Source: Pseudoalteromonas lipolytica (GTDB lineage: Bacteria; Pseudomonadota; Gammaproteobacteria; Enterobacterales; Alteromonadaceae). From it: a stretch of 64,000 nt of DNA. The DNA is taken from the NCBI RefSeq assembly GCF_001306915.1, contig NZ_LJTC01000011.1, positions 103,931 through 167,930 of the forward strand, read 5' to 3'. The translations under genes were made by a program, and so were the position numbers. The notes under the pieces are model-generated. The model saw only the letters and a list, made by a program, of their open reading frames with translations, ran no database searches and was not told the origin of the DNA. Positions 8,054 to 17,369 of this stretch are shown here, in pieces; the first letter of the stretch is position 1; each line of letters starts with the position of its first letter.

Positions 8054-8347
8054 TTAGCCTCCAGGTTTATTCTTTAAATTCACAAACTCTTCAACACCGT
8101 CAATCTCATAAAATATATCAAAGGATGACGGGCGTTTACTATCATTCTCATAAATAGCTCGAATCTCCACTTCAACACTCTTAGGTGGCTCTTCTTGTAA
8201 AGCCTTTGCCCATTTATTTTCCATGCTCTTCCAAGCACCTTTATTGATATTGCCATCCATAGCAGCATAATTGATTTGCTCACCCGGACCATTAAAAATT
8301 GAAGCGATTAAATGTCCACCTTCATCGTCGTCCAGTCCAGATTTCAT
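8054..8347 (-). pseudogene. Orphan C-terminal fragment of a DNA/RNA non-specific endonuclease toxin
   Basis: A 97-codon frame starting at ATG 8347 reads DDEGGHLIASIFNGPGEQIN near its beginning. The GGHLI histidine and the following N residues are the catalytic core of the Endonuclea_NS_2 type of beta-beta-alpha-metal nucleases that are paired with YezG immunities. The N-terminal half of the domain and all delivery regions are missing; 40 bp upstream another module begins. It is therefore a displaced toxin end, probably not expressed as a working toxin. Confidence 0.7.
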
Positions 8348-8388
8348 CTATGTTATAGCGCACAACAAATTTACCGAGGCGCTTTAAC

Positions 8389-9165
8389 CTAACTTAGCAG
8401 CTTGATTATTTCGTAAATAAACTTAATAAAGACACTCATTCCAATGCCCATCATAAAGATATAACCATAAACTATAGCGACTCCTGAGCTTGATGGGTCA
8501 GACTGACTTCTTACACATAAACTACAACCAAATAAATAAATGAAAAAGTTCAAAAACATACAAAGAATATAACTATCGCCAAAGAGAGGTAAGAAACTTG
8601 CTAAAAATGCCAACGGGTAAAGGAGTAAGCTAGCAATATCGAAATGCGTAGCTGAGAGCCGACTTAATAAATAGCAACTTAACATACCACATAAACAGTA
8701 AAAACTAGGCCAAAGTTGTTTATACAAAAATTCAATGCTGAAATACTCAAGTATTGATTGTTCAGAGCCTGCTTCTATCTGATTTGCTGACGCTGTATTT
8801 TCTGCCGTTACATCAGCGAAAAAATAAGTTGAAATGGTGAATATAAGTATTTTTAAAATACCAAAAAAAAGAAAACTAGAAATTGTAAAACCGATTGCAT
8901 CATTTTTCGTTAAAGGTTTATTGGCTTTACTTTCAACTATTTTGGCCAGAAAAAGGCCCAGTAAGCATATACTTGTAAAGAAAAGCAAGGCTTCAGGAAA
9001 TTGTTCAATATAAAAGACCGACAAACCTGGAGCGATAAATAAATAACTAGCATCATCATTATCGACTGATTTAATCCCACTTCCTGTTGATTTCTTAAAT
9101 AATGCTAAATATACAAACAATGGCTGTAACAGCAGCATTAAAATGCACGCATTCATTAATGACAT
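8389..9165 (-). CDS. Multi-pass inner-membrane protein, candidate immunity
   Basis: A 258-residue integral membrane protein with about seven hydrophobic segments, for example ACILMLLLQPLFVYLALF at the N-terminus and GYIFMMGIGMSVFIKFIY near the C-terminus. The family is not recognised. Its start overlaps the end of a short toxin-like tail (9156-9325) by 10 bp, the arrangement seen for immunity genes in this island. A membrane-embedded immunity protein would fit a pore-forming or inner-membrane-acting toxin. That function is an inference from context. Confidence 0.6.
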   Translation of the reverse strand: MSLMNACILMLLLQPLFVYLALFKKSTGSGIKSVDNDDASYLFIAPGLSVFYIEQFPEALLFFTSICLLGLFLAKIVESKANKPLTKNDAIGFTISSFLFFGILKILIFTISTYFFADVTAENTASANQIEAGSEQSILEYFSIEFLYKQLWPSFYCLCGMLSCYLLSRLSATHFDIASLLLYPLAFLASFLPLFGDSYILCMFLNFFIYLFGCSLCVRSQSDPSSSGVAIVYGYIFMMGIGMSVFIKFIYEIIKLLS

Positions 9166-9325
9166 AAACCATCCTTGTATTTTTTATCCCACTTTTTCGC
9201 ATCAGCAATTAAAAGAGAACCATTTCCAATATACATACTTAATGTTTTTAAAGAATCCAGTATTCTATCCCAACCGTTTTCTCGCACCAAAGCGCTAATT
9301 TTTCAGATGCATTAATCAAACTTTT
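9156..9325 (-). pseudogene. Frameshifted toxin C-terminal tail before the membrane immunity gene
   Basis: A frame beginning at GTG 9287 reads VRENGWDRILDSLKTLSMYI and ends inside the start of the membrane protein gene. Just upstream, a second frame reads NASEKLALW and joins it if one base is shifted. I interpret this as the end of a decayed toxin; the family is unknown. Confidence 0.45.
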
Positions 9326-9459
9326 GCAGCTACTTCTCACGTTAAGTCAGAATCATTAATATCTATTAAATTACCCAATATTGAGCCAGAAACAAATAGG
9401 AGAAGCGCAAACACACAGAAAAAATAACTCTGAACATACTATTTCTCAATCAGTTTTAT

Positions 9460-9606
9460 TCAGAAAGATGAATCATACAAGAAGGAAAAGGAGAACGTAT
9501 GAAAGTCCCCTTTCTTGAATGGATTATGACTAGGCTCTGCAATTATCACCAAACGGGCATTTCCTGCCATTGTTTTATAGTTAACATCCGTGTTTATTTC
9601 ACTCAT
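9460..9606 (-). CDS. Small open frame of 48 residues, uncertain
   Basis: An ATG-started frame begins MSEINTDVNYKTMAGNARLV. It may be the N-terminal remnant of an effector or a chance frame. The gap 9166-9654 otherwise holds only the toxin tail described separately and sequence with no recognisable feature. Confidence 0.25.
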   Translation of the reverse strand: MSEINTDVNYKTMAGNARLVIIAEPSHNPFKKGDFHTFSFSFLYDSSF

Positions 9607-9654
9607 AGTATTTCTCTATCCATTAATCAAAGCTCTTCAGTGAGCTCTTAGACA

Positions 9655-10098
9655 TCATTTACACCAACCAATGCTGTCGCTTATTGTAGCTACCTCTTTT
9701 TTATGTTCGGTCAACCAAGACTCAATAGCTACTGACGATTTAAATTCAGACCCTGTACCTGGCCAGTAAAAATTTCCACTTTCATCAACACAAAGTGCTA
9801 TATAGACAGGCTCTGAATTAAAAATAACATCTTCCCCAGCCTCAACATACATATCATAGTTTAAGCTCTTGATAGGTTTGCCTTTGTAAGTAGAGAGTAC
9901 ATCCGCATAATAAACATGCTTTTCCGAATTATCATCTTCTTGAAAAGCCTCTACTTTAGTGATTTTAACTTTCGCAAGAAACTGAACACTTTCTGATGCT
10001 ACTTTGAACCCATTTAGCTCTAAGCTTTCAGTAACTTTAGCTAATACAGGCTTAGTTAAAGCCAAAAAAGCAAATACAATAATAAATATTTTTTTCAT
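9655..10098 (-). CDS. Periplasmic protein, candidate immunity to a peptidoglycan amidase
   Basis: A 147-residue protein with a clear signal peptide (MKKIFIIVFAFLALTKPVLA). The mature domain has two cysteines (in YIALCVDES and SIGWCK) and looks beta-rich; the family is not recognised. Its ATG overlaps by one base the stop of the decayed peptidoglycan-hydrolase effector gene upstream (10098-10658). Secretion to the periplasm plus this coupling make it the probable immunity protein for that effector. Confidence 0.65.
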   Translation of the reverse strand: MKKIFIIVFAFLALTKPVLAKVTESLELNGFKVASESVQFLAKVKITKVEAFQEDDNSEKHVYYADVLSTYKGKPIKSLNYDMYVEAGEDVIFNSEPVYIALCVDESGNFYWPGTGSEFKSSVAIESWLTEHKKEVATISDSIGWCK

Positions 10099-10658
10099 TA
10101 GGCCTCACTTCCTGCAACTGATGCATTTTGTGTATAAATAGGCAAACTCGCTGACAATGAATCAAAGCTAGTCGGAACTACAAAGTTATCCCATACATCC
10201 TTTTTATACTTTGCTACATTAACACTGTTACTTTGATGCCTTGAAATACTCTAAGATACGTGGATTTGCTTTTTTGCCATCAAATTCTGTCTCTCCAACT
10301 TCAGCAAAAGCTGTTTTCATCCAAAACGCAGTTGTCACTGGCATAATTGGAGGCTTTTAACTTTACTTAGCAAGGCCAAACCCGCTAGTTTCTCGTTGAT
10401 CTTTTTGTGAGTTCGGCCATTTGGGTCTATTTTTCCATCTGGACGCACCATACCTACAACTTTGCTTTGAAGCTGTTTTATTGCAGCAACTGTATTAGAG
10501 CTTTCTGGGCGGGAACCTAAACGTCCATCCACAACCAACACTTTTGTTGGTGAGATAAGTTTTAATAATTTATTTAAAGCGGTTTGAACTGTTTTAACAT
10601 AGGCTGGGGTATTAACGCCACCTAGTCCAACAGATTGGGTTATTCTTATTGCTGACAT
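10098..10658 (-). pseudogene. Decayed effector: peptidoglycan-binding-like domain plus TIGR02594-type amidase remnant
   Basis: The first 90 codons (from ATG 10658, MSAIRITQSVGLGGVNTPAY) form the same peptidoglycan-binding-like N-terminal domain as the muramidase effector at 19369. After about codon 95 the frame breaks. A second frame then reads MKTAFAEVGETEFDGKKANP followed by RILEYFKAS, which matches the start of TIGR02594-type NlpC/P60-like amidases. The middle of the catalytic domain is missing, and a last frame ends in YTQNASVAGSEA at the immunity start codon. At least two disruptions are visible. Confidence 0.65.
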
Positions 10659-10769
10659 ATGAAAGTCCTTTTCTATAGTAGTGTCTTATTTAAAAATCTT
10701 CTCAGAAATAACTGAGCTTATGAGTGTTATTAAGTTCTGCACTAAATACAGCGTCTTACAGATTAATTG

Positions 10770-11258
10770 CTAATTTGAACCCTCTAAGTTAATTTCAGTG
10801 CCAAATGGGACTACTAAAGCTTTTTCAACCATATGCCTTACTTTCTCATCATTTAACCCCGAGAATGAATTAAATTGCTCTTTACTAAAAAGTGATGGTT
10901 TTTCAGCTTCATCCCTACTGAACTGTGCAAAAGGTGAGTTATCATAGTTCTCAGACACTTTAAAACCTTTTAATTTACTTACTTGAAATTCGAGGCTTTT
11001 TAAATCGCCCAGCCTTTTTACGAAATTAGTTATCTCTTCATCATCCTCTGGGTAATGGTATAAAAAAACTCCGTTTTCTGGTAAGTGATACTTTTTAACA
11101 CATTCATCGCAGTACCAAGTTAAATCATAGCTATCATCTAGGAAATCAATTGCATATGGAATCGGCTTTATCCTGCTTTTATTTACAATACTTTTTGCTA
11201 AATGACTGCAAACTTTTTGTGCTGTAATGAATTTATCTATCTCTTCTTTTGTAGGCAT
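10770..11258 (-). CDS. Hypothetical protein with Cys/His motif, candidate immunity (paralogue of 16415)
   Basis: A 162-residue cytoplasmic protein. The ATG at 11258 was preferred because the TTG at 11282 has no ribosome binding site. It shares with the protein at 16415-16888 a pattern of VCSHL or VCRHL, then WYCDECVKKY or WLCMGCIEKY, then GVFLYHYP or GVFLFHLP, and a final VPFG segment. The C-x-H plus C-x-x-C arrangement could bind zinc. The family is unknown to me; context among immunity genes suggests an immunity role. Confidence 0.55.
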   Translation of the reverse strand: MPTKEEIDKFITAQKVCSHLAKSIVNKSRIKPIPYAIDFLDDSYDLTWYCDECVKKYHLPENGVFLYHYPEDDEEITNFVKRLGDLKSLEFQVSKLKGFKVSENYDNSPFAQFSRDEAEKPSLFSKEQFNSFSGLNDEKVRHMVEKALVVPFGTEINLEGSN

Positions 11259-11321
11259 TGTGTCACCGCTTTCATCTAACAAACATATAAAAAATTTTTT
11301 GCACGATAAACAATCGTAGGT

Positions 11322-11822
11322 TTACTCTTCAATCAATACCACGATAGATTTATTTTGCATTGAGGCATCTCTAAACGTAACAAAGTAGCGGTCGCGGACT
11401 ATTTCATAAGCTTGCGGGTCAAGTTCACCAGCCCTATGCTCAATACTATCTACTAACGCTTTATTTTCACTGTTCTCAATATCGACTTCAAAATACTTTT
11501 CTAATAAAGGGAATAGGTCTTGCACCATTTCATTCGAAAAAAAGCCAAATGAACCACTGATGTAAGCATCTGGTCCAATTAATTGATAAGGATAATAATG
11601 AAAAGTACATACCGGCAGTAACCCTTGGCCACCCACAACAGCATCAAGTAACTCTATAGCAGGAATAAATGCTCGCATATTAAGCTCTATTGATTGCCAT
11701 CTTGTCGCTTCATCCTGAGTAATATCAATTAACGCTTGATACGTTTGCTCATCGCTTAAGTTCGAGGTTGTGGGATAGACAGCTTCATCAACAATAAAAA
11801 GATTAATCACATTACTCATCAT
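11322..11822 (-). CDS. Hypothetical cytoplasmic protein, candidate immunity
   Basis: A 166-residue acidic protein without signal peptide or membrane segment, starting MMSNVINLFIVDEAVYPTTS. Its ribosome binding site (GAGAAGAA) is close to the first ATG. Predicted secondary structure is mixed alpha/beta. I do not recognise the family. It sits 27 bp after the candidate immunity gene at 11850 in the same orientation and could be part of that module. Confidence 0.5.
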   Translation of the reverse strand: MMSNVINLFIVDEAVYPTTSNLSDEQTYQALIDITQDEATRWQSIELNMRAFIPAIELLDAVVGGQGLLPVCTFHYYPYQLIGPDAYISGSFGFFSNEMVQDLFPLLEKYFEVDIENSENKALVDSIEHRAGELDPQAYEIVRDRYFVTFRDASMQNKSIVVLIEE

Positions 11823-11849
11823 TTCTTCTCTAAATTAGTGGCTAAAAAT

Positions 11850-12602
11850 TTAATCGTTAATTAAATATAACGGTAAATAAAGTGAGTCTGTTTGACACTG
11901 CCAGCCATGCATATCTTTACCCAATTTGGCCATGCTAAGCGCATTTAATGACATGACCGCATTTCCATCTTCTTTAAAGTCGCCGTATTTACATTCATCA
12001 GTATGCCATGCAATGACTTTATCAATACTTGATTGCCATAATAAATTATCACCTATAGAGAGACCTTTAATCGCCTCAACAAGCGGCACAATGCATTGTT
12101 GTACATCTTTATCTTTTGTTGATTTAGCCTCAGTCAGTGCGCTTTCTATTTCGTTTGTAGAAAGCACTTTGCCTGTGCCTATTTTTATTAATAAATGATC
12201 ATATAGAAAAATAGCTTTCTTGGTCACACTGCTGGTTGTAAAGTCATCTGCATGTTCACGTAATTTATTAATTATTGTTTCATCGCCAAACAATAAAGCG
12301 ACATTTAACTCTCCTTGGATTGTCCACTCATTGTTATGCCCTTTTAGCTCGGAATCAAAACCTGTTAAGTATGCAAATGGTGCCGCTTCTTTTAGGTAAA
12401 ATTTTGCTTCATTATAGTTTTCTAAAACGTAATGTGCACATGCCAATTCTTTGTATTCTTCAGAAAGAACCCAACACGCTCTTTTTTTAGTGTCTACCCC
12501 AACAGATGGGTCATTCATATGTTTTAATCTTATTTCTAATGTAATAGGTGATTCTTCAAATAGTTCACCAAATTCGAAATCATAATTATTAAGTTTTAAC
12601 AT
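11850..12602 (-). CDS. Helical immunity protein for the adjacent Rhs nuclease toxin (Imm49-like, tentative)
   Basis: A 250-residue helical protein. The ATG at 12602 was chosen because AGGAAAAGAAGA precedes it and because it then lies 10 bp after the toxin stop codon (12613). Segments such as ENYNEAKFYLKEAAPFAYLT and the end DSLYLPLYLIND resemble Imm49-like proteins, but this is a judgement by eye. By position it is the cognate immunity for the PD-(D/E)XK-type nuclease at the end of the Rhs remnant, and would act in the cytoplasm. Confidence 0.6.
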   Translation of the reverse strand: MLKLNNYDFEFGELFEESPITLEIRLKHMNDPSVGVDTKKRACWVLSEEYKELACAHYVLENYNEAKFYLKEAAPFAYLTGFDSELKGHNNEWTIQGELNVALLFGDETIINKLREHADDFTTSSVTKKAIFLYDHLLIKIGTGKVLSTNEIESALTEAKSTKDKDVQQCIVPLVEAIKGLSIGDNLLWQSSIDKVIAWHTDECKYGDFKEDGNAVMSLNALSMAKLGKDMHGWQCQTDSLYLPLYLIND

Positions 12603-12612
12603 TCTTCTTTTC

Positions 12613-13996
12613 CTATGGAAGAGGCTGAATCTTCCCACCAATTATATTACCTTCGACCTCTTTAGCTTCAATTACTAATTTAGTTATCTTTGGGTCGTCA
12701 TTTTTCATAGCTCTTAAAATATCTTTACCTAACTTGTTCTTCTCTTTGTATTTTTTTGACTTTTTCATCGACTCTAAGCTTTTTTTAATCCAAGGATCCG
12801 TCATCTGGTTACCTTTTTTGGCGCCAGTCATTAATTTAGCGCCAGGACCTTTAGCTTCAACAACAAAGTACTCTATCACTTTGCCATTTTCGTCTCGTTT
12901 TGCCCATACTTGGTCGACTCCTGGACCTGGCCAAAGCCCATTTCCATTGTGGCTGGAGGAGGTGGGTCTGAAAACTCTTTTTCCATATACATTGAAGCAC
13001 CAAGCTCACCTTTAGCCTCTGTAATCTTTGCTTTAAAAGCACCTTGCCTCCTAGCTGAATCTCCTGCCGCAATTGAGTCTTTTAGCCGCGTTTCATAGTG
13101 TTTTTTATACTCTTCAACTGCTTTGGTATGTTTTTCAAGAGTCGCATCTTCGGATTTAGGCTCTTTCTTATCTTCTTCTGGCTTTTTGTTAGGAGAGTGA
13201 ATTTTTCCTTTCATTAACTTGCGTGTAAACACCCTAACTTTCCGATCTTCAATGTCGGAATTATTAGGAACACTCTCAACCCCCCCAGCTTTTAACACAT
13301 CAAATACATGGGTTAAACAACTTTGGTTAACAGGATCATATAGTGGTGTATCCAAGTTATCTGGATTCCAATCAGCTCTATCAAGAGCCATGTCGCCTTC
13401 TCTAAGTGGTTGCCTTTGTAAGTCACTTGCAGCTATCGCATTTGGTAACTTAATCGTCGATTTCTCAATCGATTTACCTGCAAAATCTTCCTCATCGTAA
13501 CCGATGATAAGTGTATTGGTTCTAGTGCCATCAGCCTCAGTACCACCATGTTGGTGAGTTTTAGTCGTATCAAACTTTGCTTTGACCTGAATCGCAAAAT
13601 GCATGTCACTACCATGACCGATTTTTAAAACTGTGGCAGCCCCTTCCTTACAACTAAGTCCAAACGGATCTACCCAATTAACCGGATTCGGCGCGTATTG
13701 GTAATGGTTTATGCCGCCTACTAAGCCAATGGGGTCTTGGTTTATAAAGCGTTGTTGTTTGGGGCTGTAATAGCGGTAGCGGTTGTAATGTAGGCCGCTT
13801 TCTTCATCAAAATATTGGCCTTAAAAACGTATTGGCTGAGTGAAGCTGTTTTCTTTATTAAAGTCAGTATTAGCTTCTGATTCTTCATAGCCGTACACAT
13901 CGGCGTGGTTTTGCCATACAACTTCTGCGTTATTGTTTGTAACAAAACGTGGGGTGTTTAGTTGGTCTAGGTGGTAGTAATATAGTTCGCCTTAAT
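12613..13996 (-). pseudogene. Rhs C-terminal remnant with PD-(D/E)XK-type nuclease toxin, frameshifted
   Basis: The upstream part is the end of an Rhs core (ELYYYHLDQLNTPRF, then [20 protein letters not shown] and [12 protein letters not shown], the usual Rhs core/toxin boundary). An in-frame TAA at 13821 interrupts it. The toxin region runs in frame to about 12970. The frame then changes, and [20 protein letters not shown] followed by FVVEAKGPGAKL appears in the frame that ends at 12613. D in GVDQVW and E-A-K in VVEAKG look like the active site of a restriction-endonuclease-fold toxin. The Rhs N-terminus is absent. One premature stop and one frameshift make this a pseudogene unless the frameshift is a sequencing error. 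Confidence 0.75.
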
Positions 13997-14069
13997 AACC
14001 ACTTGCTTTCAAGTCAATATCCAGTAATACCGTAAGATTTTTTTAACATATTTTGACATTGGATTTTGA

Positions 14070-14238
14070 GCGATTTCGAGTTCTCAGGGCGCGAACCTAT
14101 ACATCAATCCACGGCAAATGCGTTTATAGAAGGGGGCAATTTAAGTAATTTATTTAATGCTGTTTGTATTGCTTTTACATCAGCTGGATTATTAACACCA
14201 CTCAGACCAACTGACTGAGTTATTCTTATTGCTGATAT
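14070..14238 (-). pseudogene. Remnant of the peptidoglycan-binding-like effector N-terminus
   Basis: About 55 codons align with the start of the muramidase effector at 19369 (SAIRITQSVGLSGVNNPADV). The start codon has become ATA and a stop interrupts the frame after FAVD. It adjoins the 5' end of the Rhs remnant, marking a recombination junction near 13996-14070. Confidence 0.7.
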
Positions 14239-14249
14239 ATGAAAGTCCT

Positions 14250-14611
14250 TTTCATGTTTAAAAATGCTATTTGTGATTATTTAAAAATGCTCTTCACTAC
14301 ATAAAAACATACACACTACTTTGTTATCAGTGTTAGAGCTGTGTGGCATCCATTTTACTTGGCGCTTTATTGCTATTACACGAAAAATTCTATCTATTAA
14401 TTACATCAACTGAAATTTAGTACTTACTCACCAGAGTAAAAATTAAAATAGACATCTGACTTATAAATAAAAAAGAATTTAACGAACTCTAACTTAATTT
14501 AGAAATCTCTAAGAAAATCCATTTATAAAAGCCCAAGTCATCATTATCATTTTGGTAAGGCATAACTGCAAAGTCATAATTTAGAGCAAAAATTAATTCA
14601 TCTATACTATA
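14250..14611. other. Stretch without a recognisable gene
   Basis: AT-rich sequence. In the minus frame directly after the stop of the small frame at 14612, an open stretch reads DFAVMPYQNDNDDLGFYKWI (about 14500-14590) and may be a leftover of the same decayed protein. Nothing else is recognisable. Confidence 0.4.
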
Positions 14612-14797
14612 TTACTTTTCTTCCTTATTTTCATAGGCTTGCTTTACCTCCTCCCATAATCGCATTGCATTATCAGAATAGTTATCCTGCCAGTGCTCTT
14701 CCAATACAGCCGAGTTATTGTATTTTAAAGTAAATGCCGATACATCTGCTCTCGTTAATGTATCTACATTTGGAAGCACTAATAGCGTTTTGCCCAA
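14612..14797 (-). CDS. Small open frame after a YezG-like gene, possibly a gene remnant
   Basis: A 61-codon frame with a TTG start inside the end of the YezG-like gene at 14779. It includes VDTLTRADVSAFTLKYNNSA and a charged helical end. It has no good ribosome binding site. It could be a downstream coupled gene or the 3' part of a broken immunity gene. The family is not recognised. Confidence 0.3.
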   Translation of the reverse strand: MGKTLLVLPNVDTLTRADVSAFTLKYNNSAVLEEHWQDNYSDNAMRLWEEVKQAYENKEEK

Positions 14798-15252
14798 TAC
14801 CTAGGATAACTTTCAGGTAAACCTTCCCATGACTTAATTTGATTTATCACATCTATGTCAAGATCATTATATTCTTGACTCTCAATATCGAGGGATTTGT
14901 ACCAAGCAAAATCTTCGTCATATTTAAAATCAATTGAGAAGTCGCCTTCGGATGTCATTTCAAATCGTGCTTTATTCCAAGGAACATCATTTTCATTCTT
15001 TTTCATTATATGAAAGAGTGCATAGAAAGCATCGGAAACTTTTGATTCATATGCAACTCCATTTCGTTTATTAACACTAAAATATTGGTAACTCTTGGAA
15101 TCACTCTTATCCAAATATTTCTGAAACATCGTTACGGAAACATCTACTTTATCCATTAGTAATGTTAATGTGGCTATATCCCATTCATTAGGGAGGGCGT
15201 CAAACATCGCTTGCCCTATATGATTGTATATATCGTCGATTGTATCGAACAT
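14779..15252 (-). CDS. YezG-family (DUF600) immunity protein, full-length form
   Basis: A 157-residue YezG-type protein with the start MFDTIDDIYNHIGQAMFDAL and an AAGGA ribosome binding site. It carries the family segment VPWNKARFEMTSEGDFSIDF and the C-terminal LPESYPRYW typical of full-length members, which the two shorter copies at 4989 and 7701 lack. It starts 9 bp after the end of the decayed Rhs endonuclease (15262-16392), so it is the cognate immunity of that toxin. The toxin is broken but this gene is intact. Confidence 0.85.
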   Translation of the reverse strand: MFDTIDDIYNHIGQAMFDALPNEWDIATLTLLMDKVDVSVTMFQKYLDKSDSKSYQYFSVNKRNGVAYESKVSDAFYALFHIMKKNENDVPWNKARFEMTSEGDFSIDFKYDEDFAWYKSLDIESQEYNDLDIDVINQIKSWEGLPESYPRYWAKRY

Positions 15253-15261
15253 TTTGTATCC

Positions 15262-16392
15262 TTAGTTATCAAACTCTTTTTCTATTGGCTCATTATCATC
15301 AACCATATAAGTAGCAAAAAGAGTCTTCGGCGAAGTATTATCACCATCATATGTCACCGAAATCTCTACTTCTACTTCATTATCTTTATCTAACTCTTTT
15401 TCTATTTCTCTCCATTCAGCAAAGCGATTTTGGTCTTTTAGTTGAGGTACTATGTTTATTTTTTCTGCTGGACCTTGAAAAAGTGTACCAATTAAATGCC
15501 CACCATCATACATTGGATCATCGCAACCATAGCTACTTTGTTTCGAACTACGGTGTTTTTTTATCTCTTATCGTTTGATCTTTTATTGCTGACTTTGTGA
15601 GCTTACCTTTAACTTTTATTGTACGACCTTGTTCATCTGTTTCGTAAGTATAAATTGCAGGCTGACCATCATGAATAGAAGTTACCTCATAGATAGTGTT
15701 AGATTTAGGGTTTTCAAGTTCTTCCGCCCAGCTTCATTTCCCTCTTGGCTTTTCAGACGCACTTCCAGCCAGGATTTTTACAACTGGCTTATCTACTGTT
15801 TCATTCTCACCTATAGGCTTTTTAAAGTTGAGTTTTTTCGGTTTTTCTTGCTCTTTGGTTTTTTCTGGCTGATTGTTTGTGATTACAATATATACGCCAG
15901 ACTCTTTACCCAAAACAGAATCATTAAACCTAAAATCAGATAATACTTTAGCATCAGGTTTTTCTCTAACAACTCACCAACTGTTGCTTCTTTTAGCTCC
16001 ACATCATTATTAAAATTTCCCTGCTTCTTCCTTAGCTTAGTTAGCTCTCCCAAGTTTGGTTCTGAAGCGGCGAATAGGGCCTGATAATAATCTGGCTTTA
16101 AACCGTATTTCATTGCCTTTGAAACATCGAAAAATGGAGATTCATGTGGCGTCATAGGCGTACTTTCTAATGGGCTTTCAAACCTGACCAGCTTTGTATC
16201 GCTTGAAATATGTTCAACTATTTTCCCTGACGCACCTATAACAGGGGTTAAAATATTAGTAGACGTACCTTCCTTACAACTAAGTCCAAACGGGTCCACC
16301 CAATTCACCGGATTCGGCGCATATTGATAATGGTTTATGCAACCTACTAAGCCTATCGGGTCTTGGTTTATAAAACGTTGTTGTTATGTCGT
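15262..16392 (-). pseudogene. Decayed Rhs C-terminus with non-specific endonuclease toxin
   Basis: It begins in the Rhs core end ([12 protein letters not shown], then [17 protein letters not shown]) without any upstream Rhs. The following linker is broken by a frameshift near 15960 (ELLEK continues as [20 protein letters not shown] in another frame). It is broken again by a stop near 15745 and by a third shift near 15545. Between them reads TYETDEQGRTIKVKGKLTK, and the last frame starts MYDGGHLIGTLFQGPAEKIN. GGHLI is the catalytic motif of Endonuclea_NS_2-type toxins. At least three lesions make it nonfunctional. Confidence 0.75.
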
Positions 16393-16414
16393 GTGGTATG
16401 AAGAACGGGCCTAA

Positions 16415-16888
16415 CTACATTAATATTGAGCCGAATGGTACTTTAAGTGTATCTCGTACATATGCATCATTAGTGGCTGGAGTAATACCAGATAATAAAA
16501 AGAACGTGTTGAAATCTAAATAAACGTTCAACTCTCCTTCAACAGCCTCAAATGGGTTATTATCTAAATCGCCCGAATTTTTAAAGCCTAATATATCAAA
16601 GCAACTTTCTATGTCGCTTAAGTCCAAGTTCAAGTTACGTAGAAACACAAAGTGTTCATCCCCATCATCACTTGCTGGTAAATGAAATAAAAAAACGCCT
16701 TGCTTTGGTACTTTATATTTCTCAATACAGCCCATACATAACCATGAGCAAGTATAATAGTCATCAGTTATTCCTATTACGTAAGGTACTGGATCAATTT
16801 TTACCTTTCTATCAACCTTCTCTTTTAAATGCCGACACACTTTTACTGGCTTGTTAAAAGGATCTGGAGCAGTGTCATAGCGATTCAT
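16415..16888 (-). CDS. Hypothetical protein with Cys/His motif, candidate immunity (paralogue of 10770)
   Basis: A 157-residue cytoplasmic protein beginning MNRYDTAPDPF. It shares with the protein at 10770 the spaced motifs VCRHL, WLCMGCIEKY, GVFLFHLP and a final VPFG. Overall similarity is moderate, so they are diverged paralogues, not recent duplicates. The cysteines and histidine could form a zinc site. No neighbouring toxin is preserved. The role is unknown, with immunity likely from context. Confidence 0.55.
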   Translation of the reverse strand: MNRYDTAPDPFNKPVKVCRHLKEKVDRKVKIDPVPYVIGITDDYYTCSWLCMGCIEKYKVPKQGVFLFHLPASDDGDEHFVFLRNLNLDLSDIESCFDILGFKNSGDLDNNPFEAVEGELNVYLDFNTFFLLSGITPATNDAYVRDTLKVPFGSILM

Positions 16889-16970
16889 TAAATGTTCCTG
16901 CTTTTAGAATAAATATAATAGAACTCGGTTTATAGATTATTAATTTTTAACCCATTCGATATCCCATATG

Positions 16971-17312
16971 CTAATACCAAACTGTGCTGAGAATTAACCA
17001 AACAAGCATAAAGATTAACACGGGAGCAACCTTGAAAATGACTTGTGGTAGGTAAGTAGATTGATTCCAAGTAACTAGAACCCTATCCTTTTTAGGTAAT
17101 TCTGACACCACCCTTAGATAAGCAACCATATACGCTACAGAAGCAATCAGCCAAAGTAATATACCGCCAATTTTAGCTAACTCAGCAAAGTGTAGCGAAA
17201 TAGGGAAAGGTAAAAGAAATACGGCAACATATATGAGCGCATAAAGTTCAACTTTACGCTTTTGTTCATCATTAAAAAACAAACCTTCTCCTATTTGCAA
17301 AACTCGGCTCAA
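16971..17312 (-). CDS. Small inner-membrane protein, candidate immunity
   Basis: A 113-residue protein with three hydrophobic segments (LYALIYVAVFLLPFPISL, GGILLWLIASVAYMVAYL and IFKVAPVLIFMLVWLILS). The family is not recognised. It lies in the immunity array in the same orientation as its neighbours, and it may protect the inner membrane from a membrane-active toxin that is no longer present. Confidence 0.5.
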   Translation of the reverse strand: MSRVLQIGEGLFFNDEQKRKVELYALIYVAVFLLPFPISLHFAELAKIGGILLWLIASVAYMVAYLRVVSELPKKDRVLVTWNQSTYLPQVIFKVAPVLIFMLVWLILSTVWY

Positions 17313-17369
17313 TGCAAGAGCTCTCTTTAATTTTGATATATCGACAACATTTCACTGAATACACTTTTA

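Noticed and set aside
12857..13072. 71-residue minus-strand frame over the nuclease toxin
   Set aside because: Its sequence is a third frame; the nuclease motifs are in the two other frames.
13742..13945. 67-residue minus-strand open frame over the Rhs remnant
   Set aside because: It is in the wrong frame relative to the recognisable Rhs core sequence.
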